From the NCBI GenBank assembly GCA_028277345.1, contig JANQGM010000019.1, positions 124,001 to 188,000 of the forward strand: a stretch of 64,000 nt of DNA, read 5' to 3'. Position 1 is the stretch's first letter, and every line of letters begins with the position of its first letter. Positions 8,397 through 17,225 of this stretch are shown here, piece by piece. The notes under the pieces were generated by a model. That model was given only the letters and a program-made list of their open reading frames with translations, was not told the DNA's origin and ran no database searches. The DNA comes from Candidatus Bipolaricaulota bacterium (GTDB lineage Bacteria > Bipolaricaulota > Bipolaricaulia > UBA7950 > UBA9294). A program made the position numbers and the translations under genes.

Positions 8397-9110
8397 ATGA
8401 GTGATGAAAAACGGATCGATGACCTCCGCGTGCGGGTGGATATCCAAGCTGTGCTCGCTCAGCTTCGCATGCAGCCGGATTCTCCAGCTGGGCCGCGGGT
8501 GACGGTGCTTGTTGAGCGGGTCGAGCAGACGGTTCGGCCAAAGGCGCTCTACAGAGCGTGTCAGGTGACATCCAGCGACGCCGGGCGCGTAAAGATCAAC
8601 GGGGTGGAGTTCCACAGCCGCACGCTGGCTGCGCTTCTCCAATCCATCGATCAGGTCTTTGTGTATGTGGTGACCTGTGGTCCTGAGGCGAGCGCGCCGC
8701 TTCCTGCGAACCGTGGCGCCTTCGAGCGGTTGGCGCACGATGCCATCTCGAACCAGATGCTGAGACAAAGCTGTCACGAGTTCGAACGGCGGATCGCTCA
8801 GCAGTATCACCTGGAAGGGACGGCGACCCTTGGCCCTGGCGCAGGCGACGGCGTGTTGTGGCCGATCGAGGATCAGCGAGCGCTCTTCTCGCTGCTTGGC
8901 GATACGGAGACCTCGATCGGTGTTTCGTTGACTGATGATCACATGATGTTGCCGATGAAAAGCCTGTCCGGCGTGTTGTTCGCTACTGATAACGGATTCA
9001 GGAGTTGCCAGCTTTGTACGAGCCACGGCTGTGGCATGCGCGATGCTCCCTTTGATTCGCGGGTGTGGCAGGCCTTGGCGAACGGAAGTGCACGGCCTTT
9101 ATCCAGCTAG
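8397..9110 (+). CDS. Vitamin B12-dependent methionine-synthase activation-domain-like protein
   Basis: This 237-residue protein resembles the stand-alone relatives of the MetH reactivation domain found beside corrinoid methyltransferase systems. Supporting blocks are the GPGAGDGVLWPIEDQRALFSLL segment, where MetH-type domains have their G-P-G and W-P-x-E-Q signature, the MMLPMKSLSGVLFA block, and a C-terminal cysteine cluster CQLCTSHGCGMRD (three cysteines) that may bind metal. An upstream in-frame ATG at 8286 would overlap the previous gene by 62 bp. The ATG at 8397 is preferred because GGAGGAG lies 9-15 bases upstream and the domain begins right after it. It probably handles the corrinoid together with the RACo-type protein. 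Confidence 0.75.
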   Translation: MSDEKRIDDLRVRVDIQAVLAQLRMQPDSPAGPRVTVLVERVEQTVRPKALYRACQVTSSDAGRVKINGVEFHSRTLAALLQSIDQVFVYVVTCGPEASAPLPANRGAFERLAHDAISNQMLRQSCHEFERRIAQQYHLEGTATLGPGAGDGVLWPIEDQRALFSLLGDTETSIGVSLTDDHMMLPMKSLSGVLFATDNGFRSCQLCTSHGCGMRDAPFDSRVWQALANGSARPLSS

Positions 9111-9181
9111 ACGGCTCGATCGATTCGTGTGTCCGAGCGGTGATGGATGCTTCGTTCGTTTCAGTCCCCGATCGTTACGTT

Positions 9182-10366
9182 CTAGAGCACGAACAGGCCG
9201 ACAACGGTGGAAACAGCCAATCCGACGAATGCCGGCGCTGCCAATCGACGCCAGAATTGCGCGAGAGGTGTCTCGAAGTACTCCAGGGATACGGACACGC
9301 ACGGGTGAATCGGGGTCAGCAAGAAGCCGAGATACACGGCATAGAAGGTCACGGCGAACGCCAGAGGGGATAGGCTTCCGTAGGTCGACATGTAGATGGG
9401 CACGACGATGGCAACCGGCGCTTGAATGCGTCCGGTGATAAGACCCAGCGAGAACCCGATCGCCACGCATAGAACGACGGGCGGCAGCGTCATTTGCGCG
9501 ATGTGTGCGGGCAAGCCGGAAGCCTGGAAAACCTCCAGAAACGCGAACATGGCGAGGATAATTCCCACGTATTTCCATGGCTTCATCTTGAGGGCCACAT
9601 CGCGCAGCTGTTTGGCGCGAGGGTGGCAGACGATGATGGCGAGGACAAGGCTCGCAAGCACACCGGCCGCCGTTCCAATCTCCGCGACGGGAAGCGACAG
9701 AGAGTATTTGAGTGTGAGATCGATCAATGGGGCGATCAGGATGACGGAGAGTGGAATCAGCAGCCCGGACACTGAGAACGGCCCGGATCGAGGGAGTTGT
9801 CCATCCACCCGCCGCAGCAGGAAGAACCAACCCAGGCCGAGGCTCAACAGAAAAACGGGAACCAACGCGGGGATGACGTCATAGACCTGATAGCCTGCGA
9901 TCTTCGCCGATGCGATCACGGCAGCGCCAAGGGGATAGATGGGAAGAAGCGTGTGCCGAAACCAGACGTTGACCGCCGACTTCACATCCGTGGGCGCATG
10001 CCCCGCCCCTCGCTCGACCATCGGAGCGGAGAGAAGCGTTCCTCCCGGCATGGGGAGAAGGCCCACCAAGGCGGGAGCGAGGACGAGAAACGGGCGAAGA
10101 CCGATTCTCAGATTCGAAACCAGCCGATCCATCTCTCCGAATCGTTCCATCAGGCCGCCGATCAAGGGGATGGTGCCGACGACGACGGCGAGTAGAAGGA
10201 TGGCAGGATCGCTGATTGTCGCCAGCAGCGCCGCACCGAAATCGTGGAAGGAGAGGGTGAAGGCGGCGAGCGTGACGGTTGCCGCACTCATGCCGAGCCC
10301 AAGGTCTCGCCTAGAGAGAATGAGCAGCAGGACGATGGCGAGCGCGAAACCGATCCAAAGCGACAT
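9182..10366 (-). CDS. DUF401-family integral membrane protein, putative transporter
   Basis: This 394-residue protein is almost wholly hydrophobic, with about 10-11 membrane segments. The block around residues 105-120 reads LVGLLPMPGGTLLSAPMVE, the hallmark of DUF401 proteins, followed by VNVWFRHTLLPIYPLGAAVI. DUF401 belongs to the ion-transporter superfamily by fold prediction, but no substrate is established. The gene stands alone on the minus strand between two plus-strand genes. Its start ATG at 10366 follows GGGAGGTGGGGGC. Confidence 0.75.
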   Translation of the reverse strand: MSLWIGFALAIVLLLILSRRDLGLGMSAATVTLAAFTLSFHDFGAALLATISDPAILLLAVVVGTIPLIGGLMERFGEMDRLVSNLRIGLRPFLVLAPALVGLLPMPGGTLLSAPMVERGAGHAPTDVKSAVNVWFRHTLLPIYPLGAAVIASAKIAGYQVYDVIPALVPVFLLSLGLGWFFLLRRVDGQLPRSGPFSVSGLLIPLSVILIAPLIDLTLKYSLSLPVAEIGTAAGVLASLVLAIIVCHPRAKQLRDVALKMKPWKYVGIILAMFAFLEVFQASGLPAHIAQMTLPPVVLCVAIGFSLGLITGRIQAPVAIVVPIYMSTYGSLSPLAFAVTFYAVYLGFLLTPIHPCVSVSLEYFETPLAQFWRRLAAPAFVGLAVSTVVGLFVL

Positions 10367-10462
10367 GCCCCCACCTCCCGGGTTCAGGAGAAGGGTATCC
10401 GATCAACCGAGCTCGTTCACTTCGCCAGCTTCGTGTATGGTGACATGCAGAGAGGAGATCCG

Positions 10463-10846
10463 ATGATAAACCTTGAGACCGCAATACTGTCCGCCCTGCG
10501 CGATGCCCGGCTTCCTTGCGCGTTTGCCTTTCGCTTGATGTCCGACGGGGAGTGGACGCCCGCGCAAGTCGGGGCGGAGGCCGACCGGTTGAACGTTCGC
10601 ATCTCTCGATGCCAGCTGGGGTTGTTCGGGTATGAGAGCTTCAGGCGAAAGAATCTCTTGACGACATTCGATGACGTGCCCGGGGATATCACTGTGTCAC
10701 TTCGAGGGGCTGCTGTTGAAGGGGCGATCCCTTGCGCCTCGGCATGGCGGATCGCTGACGAACACGGACTTCCCAAACTGGCCATCGCCTGCGCGGCAGA
10801 GACGCTCGGCCTGCAGATCAGTCCGTGTCAGCTCGGCTGTTTCTAG
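10463..10846 (+). CDS. Small protein with two copies of a PCAxAxR...ISxCQLGxF module
   Basis: I do not know the function. The 127-residue product (ATG at 10463, with GAGGAGATCCG just upstream) contains the same module twice: LPCAFAFRLM...NVRISRCQLGLF (about residues 14-55) and IPCASAWRIA...GLQISPCQLGCF (about 85-127). The pattern of alternating small and hydrophobic residues suggests two winged-helix-like or similar small domains, each ending in Cys-Gln-Leu-Gly. The two Cys pairs could be redox or metal ligands. An upstream in-frame extension to 10244 would run through the DUF401 gene's start region and is rejected. A transcription-factor or metal-related role is possible but unproven. Confidence 0.65.
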   Translation: MINLETAILSALRDARLPCAFAFRLMSDGEWTPAQVGAEADRLNVRISRCQLGLFGYESFRRKNLLTTFDDVPGDITVSLRGAAVEGAIPCASAWRIADEHGLPKLAIACAAETLGLQISPCQLGCF

Positions 10847-10857
10847 CCTGTTGGCGA

Positions 10858-10961
10858 GTGTTCACCGCGGAGGGCGCAAAGGACAGTAGGCCGACGTGTT
10901 CATCGGTGCCGTTTGCCGTGGTTCAGATCTTTGCAGTCGCTGCGTTCTCAGCGGTAAACAC
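10858..10961. repeat. Imperfect inverted repeat between convergent genes
   Basis: The segment starting GTGTTCACCGCGGAGGGCGC (10858) recurs in inverted, imperfect form at 10935-10961. They lie in the 147-bp space between two converging genes. It may fold as a long stem and stop transcription from both sides, or it may be a degraded interspersed repeat; a related string (GGCGCAGAGAACAGCGAG) occurs near 60590. Confidence 0.35.
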
Positions 10962-10993
10962 GGACAGGACCTCAACGCGTTCCGGAAAGAACG

Positions 10994-11968
10994 TCACATC
11001 TTAGGCTGTTCGTGTGTCGACGGTGGAGGGACTGGAGTCAGGGGAGGCTTCCCGGCTAAGACGGCGAGGACGTTGCGTATTGCCAGATCGGCCATGGCGC
11101 GCCGCGTCTCCTCAGTGGCGCTTCCAAGGTGTGGCGCCAAGACCACATGCTTCTTGAGCTTGAGAAGTTCAGGATGAACGTTCGGCTCATCTTCGTACAC
11201 ATCCAGACCCGCGCCCGCGATCTGTCCCGTCTGCAATGCCTGCGCAAGGGCGGCTTCATCGACGACGGCGCCCCGGGCGACATTGATGAGGATGGCCGAA
11301 GACTTCATCCGCTCGAACGCCAGAGCATCAAAGAGATGATGCGTTTCCGGGGTGAATGGAACGTGAAGGCTGACGAAATCGCTGGAGGCAAGGAGCTGTT
11401 CCAACGACATGTAGCGGGCGTCGAGGCCGTTCTCCACGTCAGGTTTCGGAGCGCGCGCGTGATAGAGAATGGACATCCCGAAGCCGTGACGCGCCCGGCG
11501 CGCGACGGCGGCGCCGATGCGGCCCATTCCGACGATGCCCAACGTCTTGCCATGGACGTCGATGCCTGAAAGCGCCTGCTGAAGTCCCCACGTTGGGAAC
11601 CGTCCCTCGCGGACCGCCGTATCCGCTTCGACGATCCTTCGCGCGGCAGCAAGGAGCAGGGCAAGGGTGTGATCGGCCGTGGACTCCGTCAATACATCGG
11701 GCGTATTGGTGACATGGATGCCTCTCTCAGTTGCGGCGTCGACATCGATGTTTTCGTACCCCACCGCGACATTGGCGACCACGCGCAGTTGCGGCGCGCG
11801 ATGGAGTACGGCGGCATCGATCCGATCGCTGAGTAGGCAGATGAGGGCCTCGGTAGACCGGAGATCGGCACGGGCGATGGCGTCAATGGACTGAAGGCGA
11901 TGACCGGCGCGTTTCACGTCGGCGATGTTCTCGGGAAACAGATCGGCACGGCTGGCGATGATGGCCAT
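10994..11968 (-). CDS. D-2-hydroxyacid dehydrogenase (glyoxylate/hydroxypyruvate reductase type)
   Basis: The product is a 324-residue NAD(P)H-dependent reductase of 2-oxo acids. The Rossmann motif GIVGMGRIGAAVARRA lies near residue 145, and the catalytic triad appears as Arg in NVARGAVVDEAAL (about 230), Glu in DVYEDEPN (about 260) and His in LAPHLGSAT (about 280). The N-terminal substrate domain includes VAVGYENIDV. The start at 11968 (second Met) is chosen because AGGAGG ends 6 bases upstream; the ATG at 11974 abuts the ribosome site. It lies 18 bp after the RNase HI gene in the same direction, so the two may be co-transcribed. Confidence 0.88.
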   Translation of the reverse strand: MAIIASRADLFPENIADVKRAGHRLQSIDAIARADLRSTEALICLLSDRIDAAVLHRAPQLRVVANVAVGYENIDVDAATERGIHVTNTPDVLTESTADHTLALLLAAARRIVEADTAVREGRFPTWGLQQALSGIDVHGKTLGIVGMGRIGAAVARRARHGFGMSILYHARAPKPDVENGLDARYMSLEQLLASSDFVSLHVPFTPETHHLFDALAFERMKSSAILINVARGAVVDEAALAQALQTGQIAGAGLDVYEDEPNVHPELLKLKKHVVLAPHLGSATEETRRAMADLAIRNVLAVLAGKPPLTPVPPPSTHEQPKM

Positions 11969-11986
11969 GTGCATCCTCCTGTGTCC

Positions 11987-12448
11987 TTAGCGTTTGGGAA
12001 TGGCTCCCCGAGCAAGTTCGTCGGCGCGCTCGTTCTCGGGATGCCCGGCGTGGCCTTCGACCCAATGGAAGGTCACCTGATGTCGGGCAACCAAAGCATC
12101 CAATTCCCGCCACAGGTCCTCATTCTTGACCGGCAACCATCGTTTGCCGGAACGTCGCTTCCAGTTATTGGCCTTCCAATTGACGATCCATTCGGTGATG
12201 CCCTGTTTCACGTATTTGGAATCCGTGTGGAGCTCGACAGCGCCCGAACCCTTGAGTTCGCGTAGGGCGGCTATGGCGGCCATCAACTCCATCCGGTTGT
12301 TGGTGGTGTCCGGATCTCCTCCGGAGATCTCTTTGCGCAACGCGCCACTGATAAGGATGGCGCCCCAGCCTCCTGGGCCGGGGTTTCCGCTGCAGGCGCC
12401 GTCAGTGTAAATGATGATGGGTTCCACGATGTTCACACTATCGCCCAT
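11987..12448 (-). CDS. rnhA: Ribonuclease HI
   Basis: This 153-residue enzyme cleaves the RNA strand of RNA-DNA hybrids during replication and repair. All four acidic catalytic positions are visible: Asp in [18 protein letters not shown], Glu in [12 protein letters not shown], Asp in LHTDSKYV and Asp in the C-terminal [11 protein letters not shown], together with the active-site His region HWVEGHAGH. The length is normal for bacterial type 1 RNase H. The ATG at 12448 is directly preceded by AAAGAGGA, which is closer than ideal; a GTG four codons in is an alternative start. Confidence 0.93.
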   Translation of the reverse strand: MGDSVNIVEPIIIYTDGACSGNPGPGGWGAILISGALRKEISGGDPDTTNNRMELMAAIAALRELKGSGAVELHTDSKYVKQGITEWIVNWKANNWKRRSGKRWLPVKNEDLWRELDALVARHQVTFHWVEGHAGHPENERADELARGAIPKR

Positions 12449-12473
12449 TCCTCTTTCAATGTCGACCCGCGCA

Positions 12474-12502
12474 TTGTTTCGGTTCCGGGCCGCGACTACA
12501 CT
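12474..12502 (+). promoter_or_regulatory. Candidate sigma70-type promoter for holA
   Basis: TTGTTT and TACACT are separated by exactly 17 bases. Transcription would begin near 12509, which places the holA start at the GTG at 12532 rather than at the GTG at 12505. This is pattern evidence only. Confidence 0.45.
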
Positions 12503-12531
12503 CTGTGCTATCCTATGTCGGCGAGGTTCAT

Positions 12532-13473
12532 GTGAGCGAACTCCAATTGCGAGTCTTTACGGGCGATGCCTTCTTGTGCGAACGCGCATTGGCCGAACGT
12601 ACAGCGGCTCTGTGCGCTATGGACGCCGGAATGGAGCGGTACGTGATGTTCGCTGACGAACTCGATGTTTCGTCGTTGGACATCGAATTGCGCTCAGTCT
12701 CCTTGTTCGCGTTAGGCCGGCACTTCGTCGTGCGGCGCGTTGAAAAGCTAAAGACGAAATCAGCCAAAGCCTTGGCGTCCGTCCTTGAAAAACCGCTACC
12801 TGAAGGCACCTACTTGACCTTGGTGGCGGGGTCGTTGCGCACGACGAGCGTGATCCTAAAGGCGGCGAAGGGACTCAACGCCGTGACGACGCACGCAACG
12901 CCGAAGGGCGCGACGCTGCAACGGCTGGCGCGGGGACTGATCCAAGACTCGGGATTGGACATTCCCTCTCCGGTGGGACAACTCTTGCTCTCCGAGTGCG
13001 GCAACGATTTGCTGTCCCTCAAGCGCGAACTGGACAAGCTTCGCGCGTGGCCCGGCTCCCAACCGATGAACATCCAGACGGCGCGTGAGCTGTGCTTCAA
13101 TCATTCCGAAACCACCGTTTACCCGTTCTACGATCGTGTGGGCGAAGGGCGATTGTCGGCGGCCTTGGATGAATTGGAAGGCCTTCGCGACGATCCGGGA
13201 CGCATCGTCGGCGGCATCATTCGCCATCTGAGCCGCCTCGTGATGATCCGTGTACTGCTCGATCACCGGAAGGCGCAACCGGACATCGTCTCCATGACCG
13301 GACTCCAAGACTGGCTGTGCCGGCGATTGATCGCGCAAGCGAAGAAACGATCGACAGAGACGCTTACGCGCGCGCTGAGATTGGGCGTTAAACTCGATCA
13401 GCGCATCAAACAGGGCCGCGTGGCCCCGAATGATGCGCTGATGCAGCTGTTGCTCTCTGCGACGGCATCGTAG
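12532..13473 (+). CDS. holA: DNA polymerase III delta subunit (clamp-loader)
   Basis: This 313-residue protein shows the HolA pattern: an N-terminal [12 protein letters not shown] segment, in place of the loader Walker A; the domain I pattern [16 protein letters not shown]; then the delta domain stretch [14 protein letters not shown] and a C-terminal collar domain with [18 protein letters not shown]. Delta opens the sliding clamp during loading. The GTG at 12532, with GCGAGG five bases upstream, is preferred over the GTG at 12505. The sequence is divergent overall, as is usual for HolA, but length and motif order agree. Confidence 0.85.
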   Translation: MSELQLRVFTGDAFLCERALAERTAALCAMDAGMERYVMFADELDVSSLDIELRSVSLFALGRHFVVRRVEKLKTKSAKALASVLEKPLPEGTYLTLVAGSLRTTSVILKAAKGLNAVTTHATPKGATLQRLARGLIQDSGLDIPSPVGQLLLSECGNDLLSLKRELDKLRAWPGSQPMNIQTARELCFNHSETTVYPFYDRVGEGRLSAALDELEGLRDDPGRIVGGIIRHLSRLVMIRVLLDHRKAQPDIVSMTGLQDWLCRRLIAQAKKRSTETLTRALRLGVKLDQRIKQGRVAPNDALMQLLLSATAS

Positions 13474-13484
13474 CCATCGGTTTC

Positions 13485-14885
13485 TTACGACTCGATCACC
13501 TTCGCGGGAATGAAGTTGGAAAAGCCCATCTTCTCCATCAGCAACCGGCTGGCGACCAAGGCACAGAACAAGCTCCCGATGACGCCGATTCCCAATGTGA
13601 CGGCGAACCCACGGATTGGTCCTGTCCCCAACAGAAGCAGGATGAAGGCCGTGATCAGCGTGGTAATGTTGGCGTCGAACAGCGTGGACAGCGATTTCTC
13701 GAATCCCGCCCGAACCGCAGCCAGAGGCGACTTGCCGGTTCGGCGCTCTTCCTTGACGCGCTCGAAGATGATGACGTTGGCATCCACCGTCATACCGATG
13801 GTCAGGATGATGCCTGCGATTCCCGGCAGCGTGAGCACGGCGCCGAAGGCGCTGAGCGCGGCGAACACGATCAGCATGTTCAGGATCAACGCGAGGTTGG
13901 CGACGACGCCAAGCAGGCGGTAGAAGGCGAACATGTAGAGTAAGATGATCGCGAAGCCGATGACGATCGTCATCATGCCGCGCCGAATGGAATCGGCCCC
14001 CAACGACGGCCCCACCGTCGTCTCCTCGGCAATCTTGATGGCTACAGGCAGTGCGCCGGCACGCAGGGCGATGGCGAGAATCTGTGCCTCATCGCGGTCG
14101 ATGGCGCCTCCTGAGATGGTGGTTCGATCAATCACGTTTCGCCAACCCTGAGCGGCCGCCGATTTGATGGATTCGGTAATTGTCGGCGCGCTGTAGACGG
14201 TGCCGTCCAGGATGATGGCGAGGAAGTCGCCGACATCCATCTGGTTCATGATGGCGGCGAACCGTTGAGCGCCTTCCTGGGTGAACTCCAATTGGATTTG
14301 ATACTGACTCGCACTCTGAATCTGGTTTGTCGTAGTGACATTGGCGTCAGCCAGCGCCGCCCCCGTCAACAGGACCTCTCGCGAGACGATGTACGGCACG
14401 CCTTCGCGATTGCGAAGAAGTTCCTGCGAACTCGAAGTGGGGGAGATGGTGTCCAACGGATTTTCGCCCGCCTCGACAACGCGGCGGAATTCCAGCAATG
14501 CGGTTTGGCCGATGAGTCGGCGCGCATCTTCCGGATCCGTTGTGCCGGGGAGATTGACGAGGATACGGTCGCCACCAAACAGACGAATCTCCGGATTGGT
14601 CAGCCCATACTGATTCACACGATTATCAAGAATCGAAATGGCCTGATTCAAAACGGTTGTTTTCGTCTCATCGTCAAGCTCTGAATACGTCTTGTCAGTA
14701 CCGAGAATCTCTTGATCGGGATCGGGCTCGAGAACCATGCGAACGCCGCCCTGAAGGTCAAGTCCGAGATTGACGACACTGTCGAGCGGCCAGAACGGAT
14801 ACACATAGAACAACGCCGCAACCGTGACGGCGACGACGACAAGGACACGAATCCAATCGTTCCGTGTAAAGTGGTGGTGAGCCAT
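13485..14885 (-). CDS. secD: Protein translocase subunit SecD
   Basis: This 466-residue membrane protein uses the proton-motive force to help Sec-exported proteins leave the channel. One N-terminal membrane segment is followed by LGLDLQGGVRMVLEPDPD, the SecD hallmark, and a large external domain (about 40-285) containing NQYGLTNPEIRLFG and LVNLPGTTDPEDARRLIG. Five further membrane segments follow, with GMTVDANVIIFERVKEE near residue 370. It lies 10 bp after yajC in the same operon. No secF follows; the neighbour is holA on the other strand, and the protein is too short to be a SecDF fusion. Confidence 0.95.
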   Translation of the reverse strand: MAHHHFTRNDWIRVLVVVAVTVAALFYVYPFWPLDSVVNLGLDLQGGVRMVLEPDPDQEILGTDKTYSELDDETKTTVLNQAISILDNRVNQYGLTNPEIRLFGGDRILVNLPGTTDPEDARRLIGQTALLEFRRVVEAGENPLDTISPTSSSQELLRNREGVPYIVSREVLLTGAALADANVTTTNQIQSASQYQIQLEFTQEGAQRFAAIMNQMDVGDFLAIILDGTVYSAPTITESIKSAAAQGWRNVIDRTTISGGAIDRDEAQILAIALRAGALPVAIKIAEETTVGPSLGADSIRRGMMTIVIGFAIILLYMFAFYRLLGVVANLALILNMLIVFAALSAFGAVLTLPGIAGIILTIGMTVDANVIIFERVKEERRTGKSPLAAVRAGFEKSLSTLFDANITTLITAFILLLLGTGPIRGFAVTLGIGVIGSLFCALVASRLLMEKMGFSNFIPAKVIES

Positions 14886-14895
14886 ACGATCTCCC

Positions 14896-15282
14896 TTATT
14901 TCTCTCTCTTCTGAACGACGCTACTCTTGGCGACCTTCAGCTTCGCTCCGTCTTCCAGGATGATCACGATCGCTTGCTCGCCGATGGAGTCGATTTCTCC
15001 ATAGATGCCGCCGGCCGTGGTCACGTGATCGCCACGTTTGAGCCCACCGAGCAGTTCGTTCATCTTGGCTTGGCGTTTGCGCTGAGGCCGGATCAGCATG
15101 AAGTAGAAGATGGCGCCAAACACGGCGAACAGAATGAGCATCGATGTCAAGCTGCTGCCTCCGAATCCGCCAATGGCGCCTCCGGACGACGATGTTCCTT
15201 CTCCACTGACTTCCTGAGCGAGCCCGGATAGGCCCACGACGAGCAATAGCGCACAGCAAACGAGCGCAGTCCATTTCTTCAT
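14896..15282 (-). CDS. yajC: Sec translocase accessory protein YajC
   Basis: The 128-residue product has the YajC core: a membrane segment ending in IFYFMLIRPQRKRQAKMNELL, then a small cytoplasmic domain, LKRGDHVTTAGGIYGEIDSI. Unlike minimal YajC proteins it has an extra N-terminal hydrophobic segment (MKKWTALVCCALLLVVGLSG) that looks like a cleavable signal, followed by a Gly/Ser-rich linker. The ATG at 15282 has AAGGAG eight bases upstream, so a longer frame starting at 15354 is rejected. YajC works with SecDF, and its gene precedes secD here. Confidence 0.92.
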   Translation of the reverse strand: MKKWTALVCCALLLVVGLSGLAQEVSGEGTSSSGGAIGGFGGSSLTSMLILFAVFGAIFYFMLIRPQRKRQAKMNELLGGLKRGDHVTTAGGIYGEIDSIGEQAIVIILEDGAKLKVAKSSVVQKREK

Positions 15283-15286
15283 TTCA

Positions 15287-15814
15287 TCACTCCTTGGCAA
15301 CGAGACGATGTCGATAAACACCCAACGCGAAGAAGAGTGCACCGACCAACCCAAACCCCGCTGCGATCATGATCTCATCTCTCCCTGTAAGCGCCCGATG
15401 CAAAACGACCGCCCGCTCAAGGAGCAGGAAGAGATCGGCCCACAGTATACCGTAGAGAATGATGGAGATCGACATCCGAACCCGGCTAGAGAGATTCTCG
15501 CGCCGTCCGACCCAATCGTAGGCAAGGGTCGCGACCGGGATGATCGTCCATCCCCACGCGAGCCATCCAGGCTCCTCAAGCAGTGCGATGATGAGCAGCA
15601 CGAGAAGATGGCCGGGGAACAGTGACAGCAGATTCGATGTCGGCGTACGCGGCGACGAGCCGCGCCGGGAAAGGACGATCGCATAGGCGCATACCAGCAA
15701 CGTCAGCCCGATCACCACGATCAGAACGGCGCTTGATAGATGGCCGATCAGCGCGACGATGCCCACGAGGGCGAGCAGCAGCGGAACCGACCAAATGGGA
15801 AGCGGTTGTCTCAT
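15287..15814 (-). CDS. Hypothetical integral membrane protein
   Basis: I do not recognise this 175-residue protein. It has about six hydrophobic segments, with short basic loops such as LSRRGSSPRTPTS and DWVGRRENLSSRVRM, and ends in YRHRLVAKE. It sits between mgtE (1 bp after its stop) and yajC (4 bp before its start), so it is certainly co-transcribed with both. A role in membrane ion homeostasis or protein export is only suggested by that position. Confidence 0.7.
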   Translation of the reverse strand: MRQPLPIWSVPLLLALVGIVALIGHLSSAVLIVVIGLTLLVCAYAIVLSRRGSSPRTPTSNLLSLFPGHLLVLLIIALLEEPGWLAWGWTIIPVATLAYDWVGRRENLSSRVRMSISIILYGILWADLFLLLERAVVLHRALTGRDEIMIAAGFGLVGALFFALGVYRHRLVAKE

Positions 15815-15815
15815 C

Positions 15816-17117
15816 CTAAACCCCCGGGAGCAGCCAAATGGCGATGACGAACATCAGTCCGAATCCAAGCACGTCGGTCACCGTGGTGAGAAAGATACCT
15901 GACACGAGAGCGGGATCCTTGCCCAATCGCCGAACGATCAGTGGAATCGCGACTCCGCACGCCCCGGCAATCACCATGTTGAGGGTCATGGCGAGGAACA
16001 CGGCGAGTCCGAGGAGGAATTCCCCCTTCCACAGGTAGGCGACGGCGCCGACGGTGGCTCCGATGAGAATGCCGTTGGCGATGCCCAGCAACGTCTCCTT
16101 GACCAGCAGTCTCCATCCCTTGACGCGATCCAACTCTCCCAGCGCCATACCCCGCGTGATGATGGTCACGGTCTGCATCCCCGCGCTTCCACCCTGTCCG
16201 GCGATGATACCCATCAGTACGGCGAGTGCCGCGATTTTGGCAATGGTCGCTTCGAAGAGGCCAACGACAACGGCGGCGGCCATGGCGGTGAAGAGGCGGA
16301 CGTAGAGCCAAGGAAGACGGAGCCGAAGCGAGCGGCTCCACGAGCTGTCGACGGCTTCTTCGGATGGAACGCCGGCCAATCCGTAGATGTCCTCCGTCGC
16401 CTCCGCGCGGATCACGTCGATGACGTCGTCGAATGTGATGACCCCCAGCAGAACTTGCGCGTCGTCGACGACGGGAAGGGCGGAGTAGTCGTATTTGTCG
16501 AAGATCCGGGCGACATCTTCGGCATCGGCATCCACGGGAACGGAGATGGCGTCTCTGATGACGAGATCCTTCAAGTTGCTGCTGGGCGATGCCAGGGCCA
16601 TGTCCCGCAGAGACAGCACGCCCTGAAGGTGGCCGCGGTCATCGACGGCATAGGCGTAATGCACGGGCTCGGCGTCTTCGATCAGGCGGCGCAGGCGGGC
16701 GATGGCCTGTTCGACGGTGATGGAGAGCGGGAGCGGAACGATCTCCGGCGTCATCAAGCCTCCCGCCGAATCGGGGGGGTAGGCGAGAAGGTCGGATAGG
16801 ACCTTGGCATCCGACCGGCTCAAACGAGAAAGCAGTTCGCCTTGGACATCCTCAGGCAGCTCAAGGAGAAGGTCGACGGCATCGTCCGGATCCATCCTCG
16901 ACAGGATCTCGGAGGCCTCTTTGCGATCGAGTTGAACGACCAATTCGGCCGAATCATCCGGATCCATTTCTCCCAGAGGTTCGGCGGCCGCGTGGCGGAG
17001 AAACAGCCAGTGGATGAGATCGGTCGCCTGCTCGCTGGAGAGGGCGTCGAGTACCTCGGCGACATCGGCAGGGCGTTCGATCAGCTCTCGTAGTGCCAGC
17101 CTGCGCTCTTCGGCCAT
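15816..17117 (-). CDS. mgtE: Magnesium transporter MgtE
   Basis: This 433-residue Mg2+ channel has the standard layout. The N domain (about 1-125) contains the repeat-like DPDDSAELVVQLDRKEASEIL and DPDDAVDLLLELPEDVQ. Two CBS domains (about 130-250) include PVHYAYAVDDRGHLQGVLSL and YDYSALPVVDDAQVLLGVITFDD. Five membrane segments follow, with the ion-path motif GIIAGQGGSAGMQT near residue 310. Acidic residues of the N and CBS domains sense cytosolic Mg2+. The ATG at 17117 has AGGGG seven bases upstream and is preferred to that at 17135. It heads an operon with orf175, yajC and secD. Confidence 0.95.
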   Translation of the reverse strand: MAEERRLALRELIERPADVAEVLDALSSEQATDLIHWLFLRHAAAEPLGEMDPDDSAELVVQLDRKEASEILSRMDPDDAVDLLLELPEDVQGELLSRLSRSDAKVLSDLLAYPPDSAGGLMTPEIVPLPLSITVEQAIARLRRLIEDAEPVHYAYAVDDRGHLQGVLSLRDMALASPSSNLKDLVIRDAISVPVDADAEDVARIFDKYDYSALPVVDDAQVLLGVITFDDVIDVIRAEATEDIYGLAGVPSEEAVDSSWSRSLRLRLPWLYVRLFTAMAAAVVVGLFEATIAKIAALAVLMGIIAGQGGSAGMQTVTIITRGMALGELDRVKGWRLLVKETLLGIANGILIGATVGAVAYLWKGEFLLGLAVFLAMTLNMVIAGACGVAIPLIVRRLGKDPALVSGIFLTTVTDVLGFGLMFVIAIWLLPGV

Positions 17118-17160
17118 ACCTCGCCCCTTTCGCATTCAGTGTACTCATCTCGCCGGATTC

Positions 17161-17189
17161 CTGAAAGGGAATGTGGAACCGAGTATGCT
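17161..17189 (+). promoter_or_regulatory. Candidate promoter for the gamma-glutamyltransferase gene
   Basis: CTGAAA and TATGCT are separated by 17 bases. The expected transcript start, near 17196, lies after the ATG at 17193 and before the GTG at 17226, supporting the GTG as the real start. Confidence 0.4.
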
Positions 17190-17225
17190 CGAATGACATT
17201 TCATAAGATTCGGAAAGGAGCCCTC

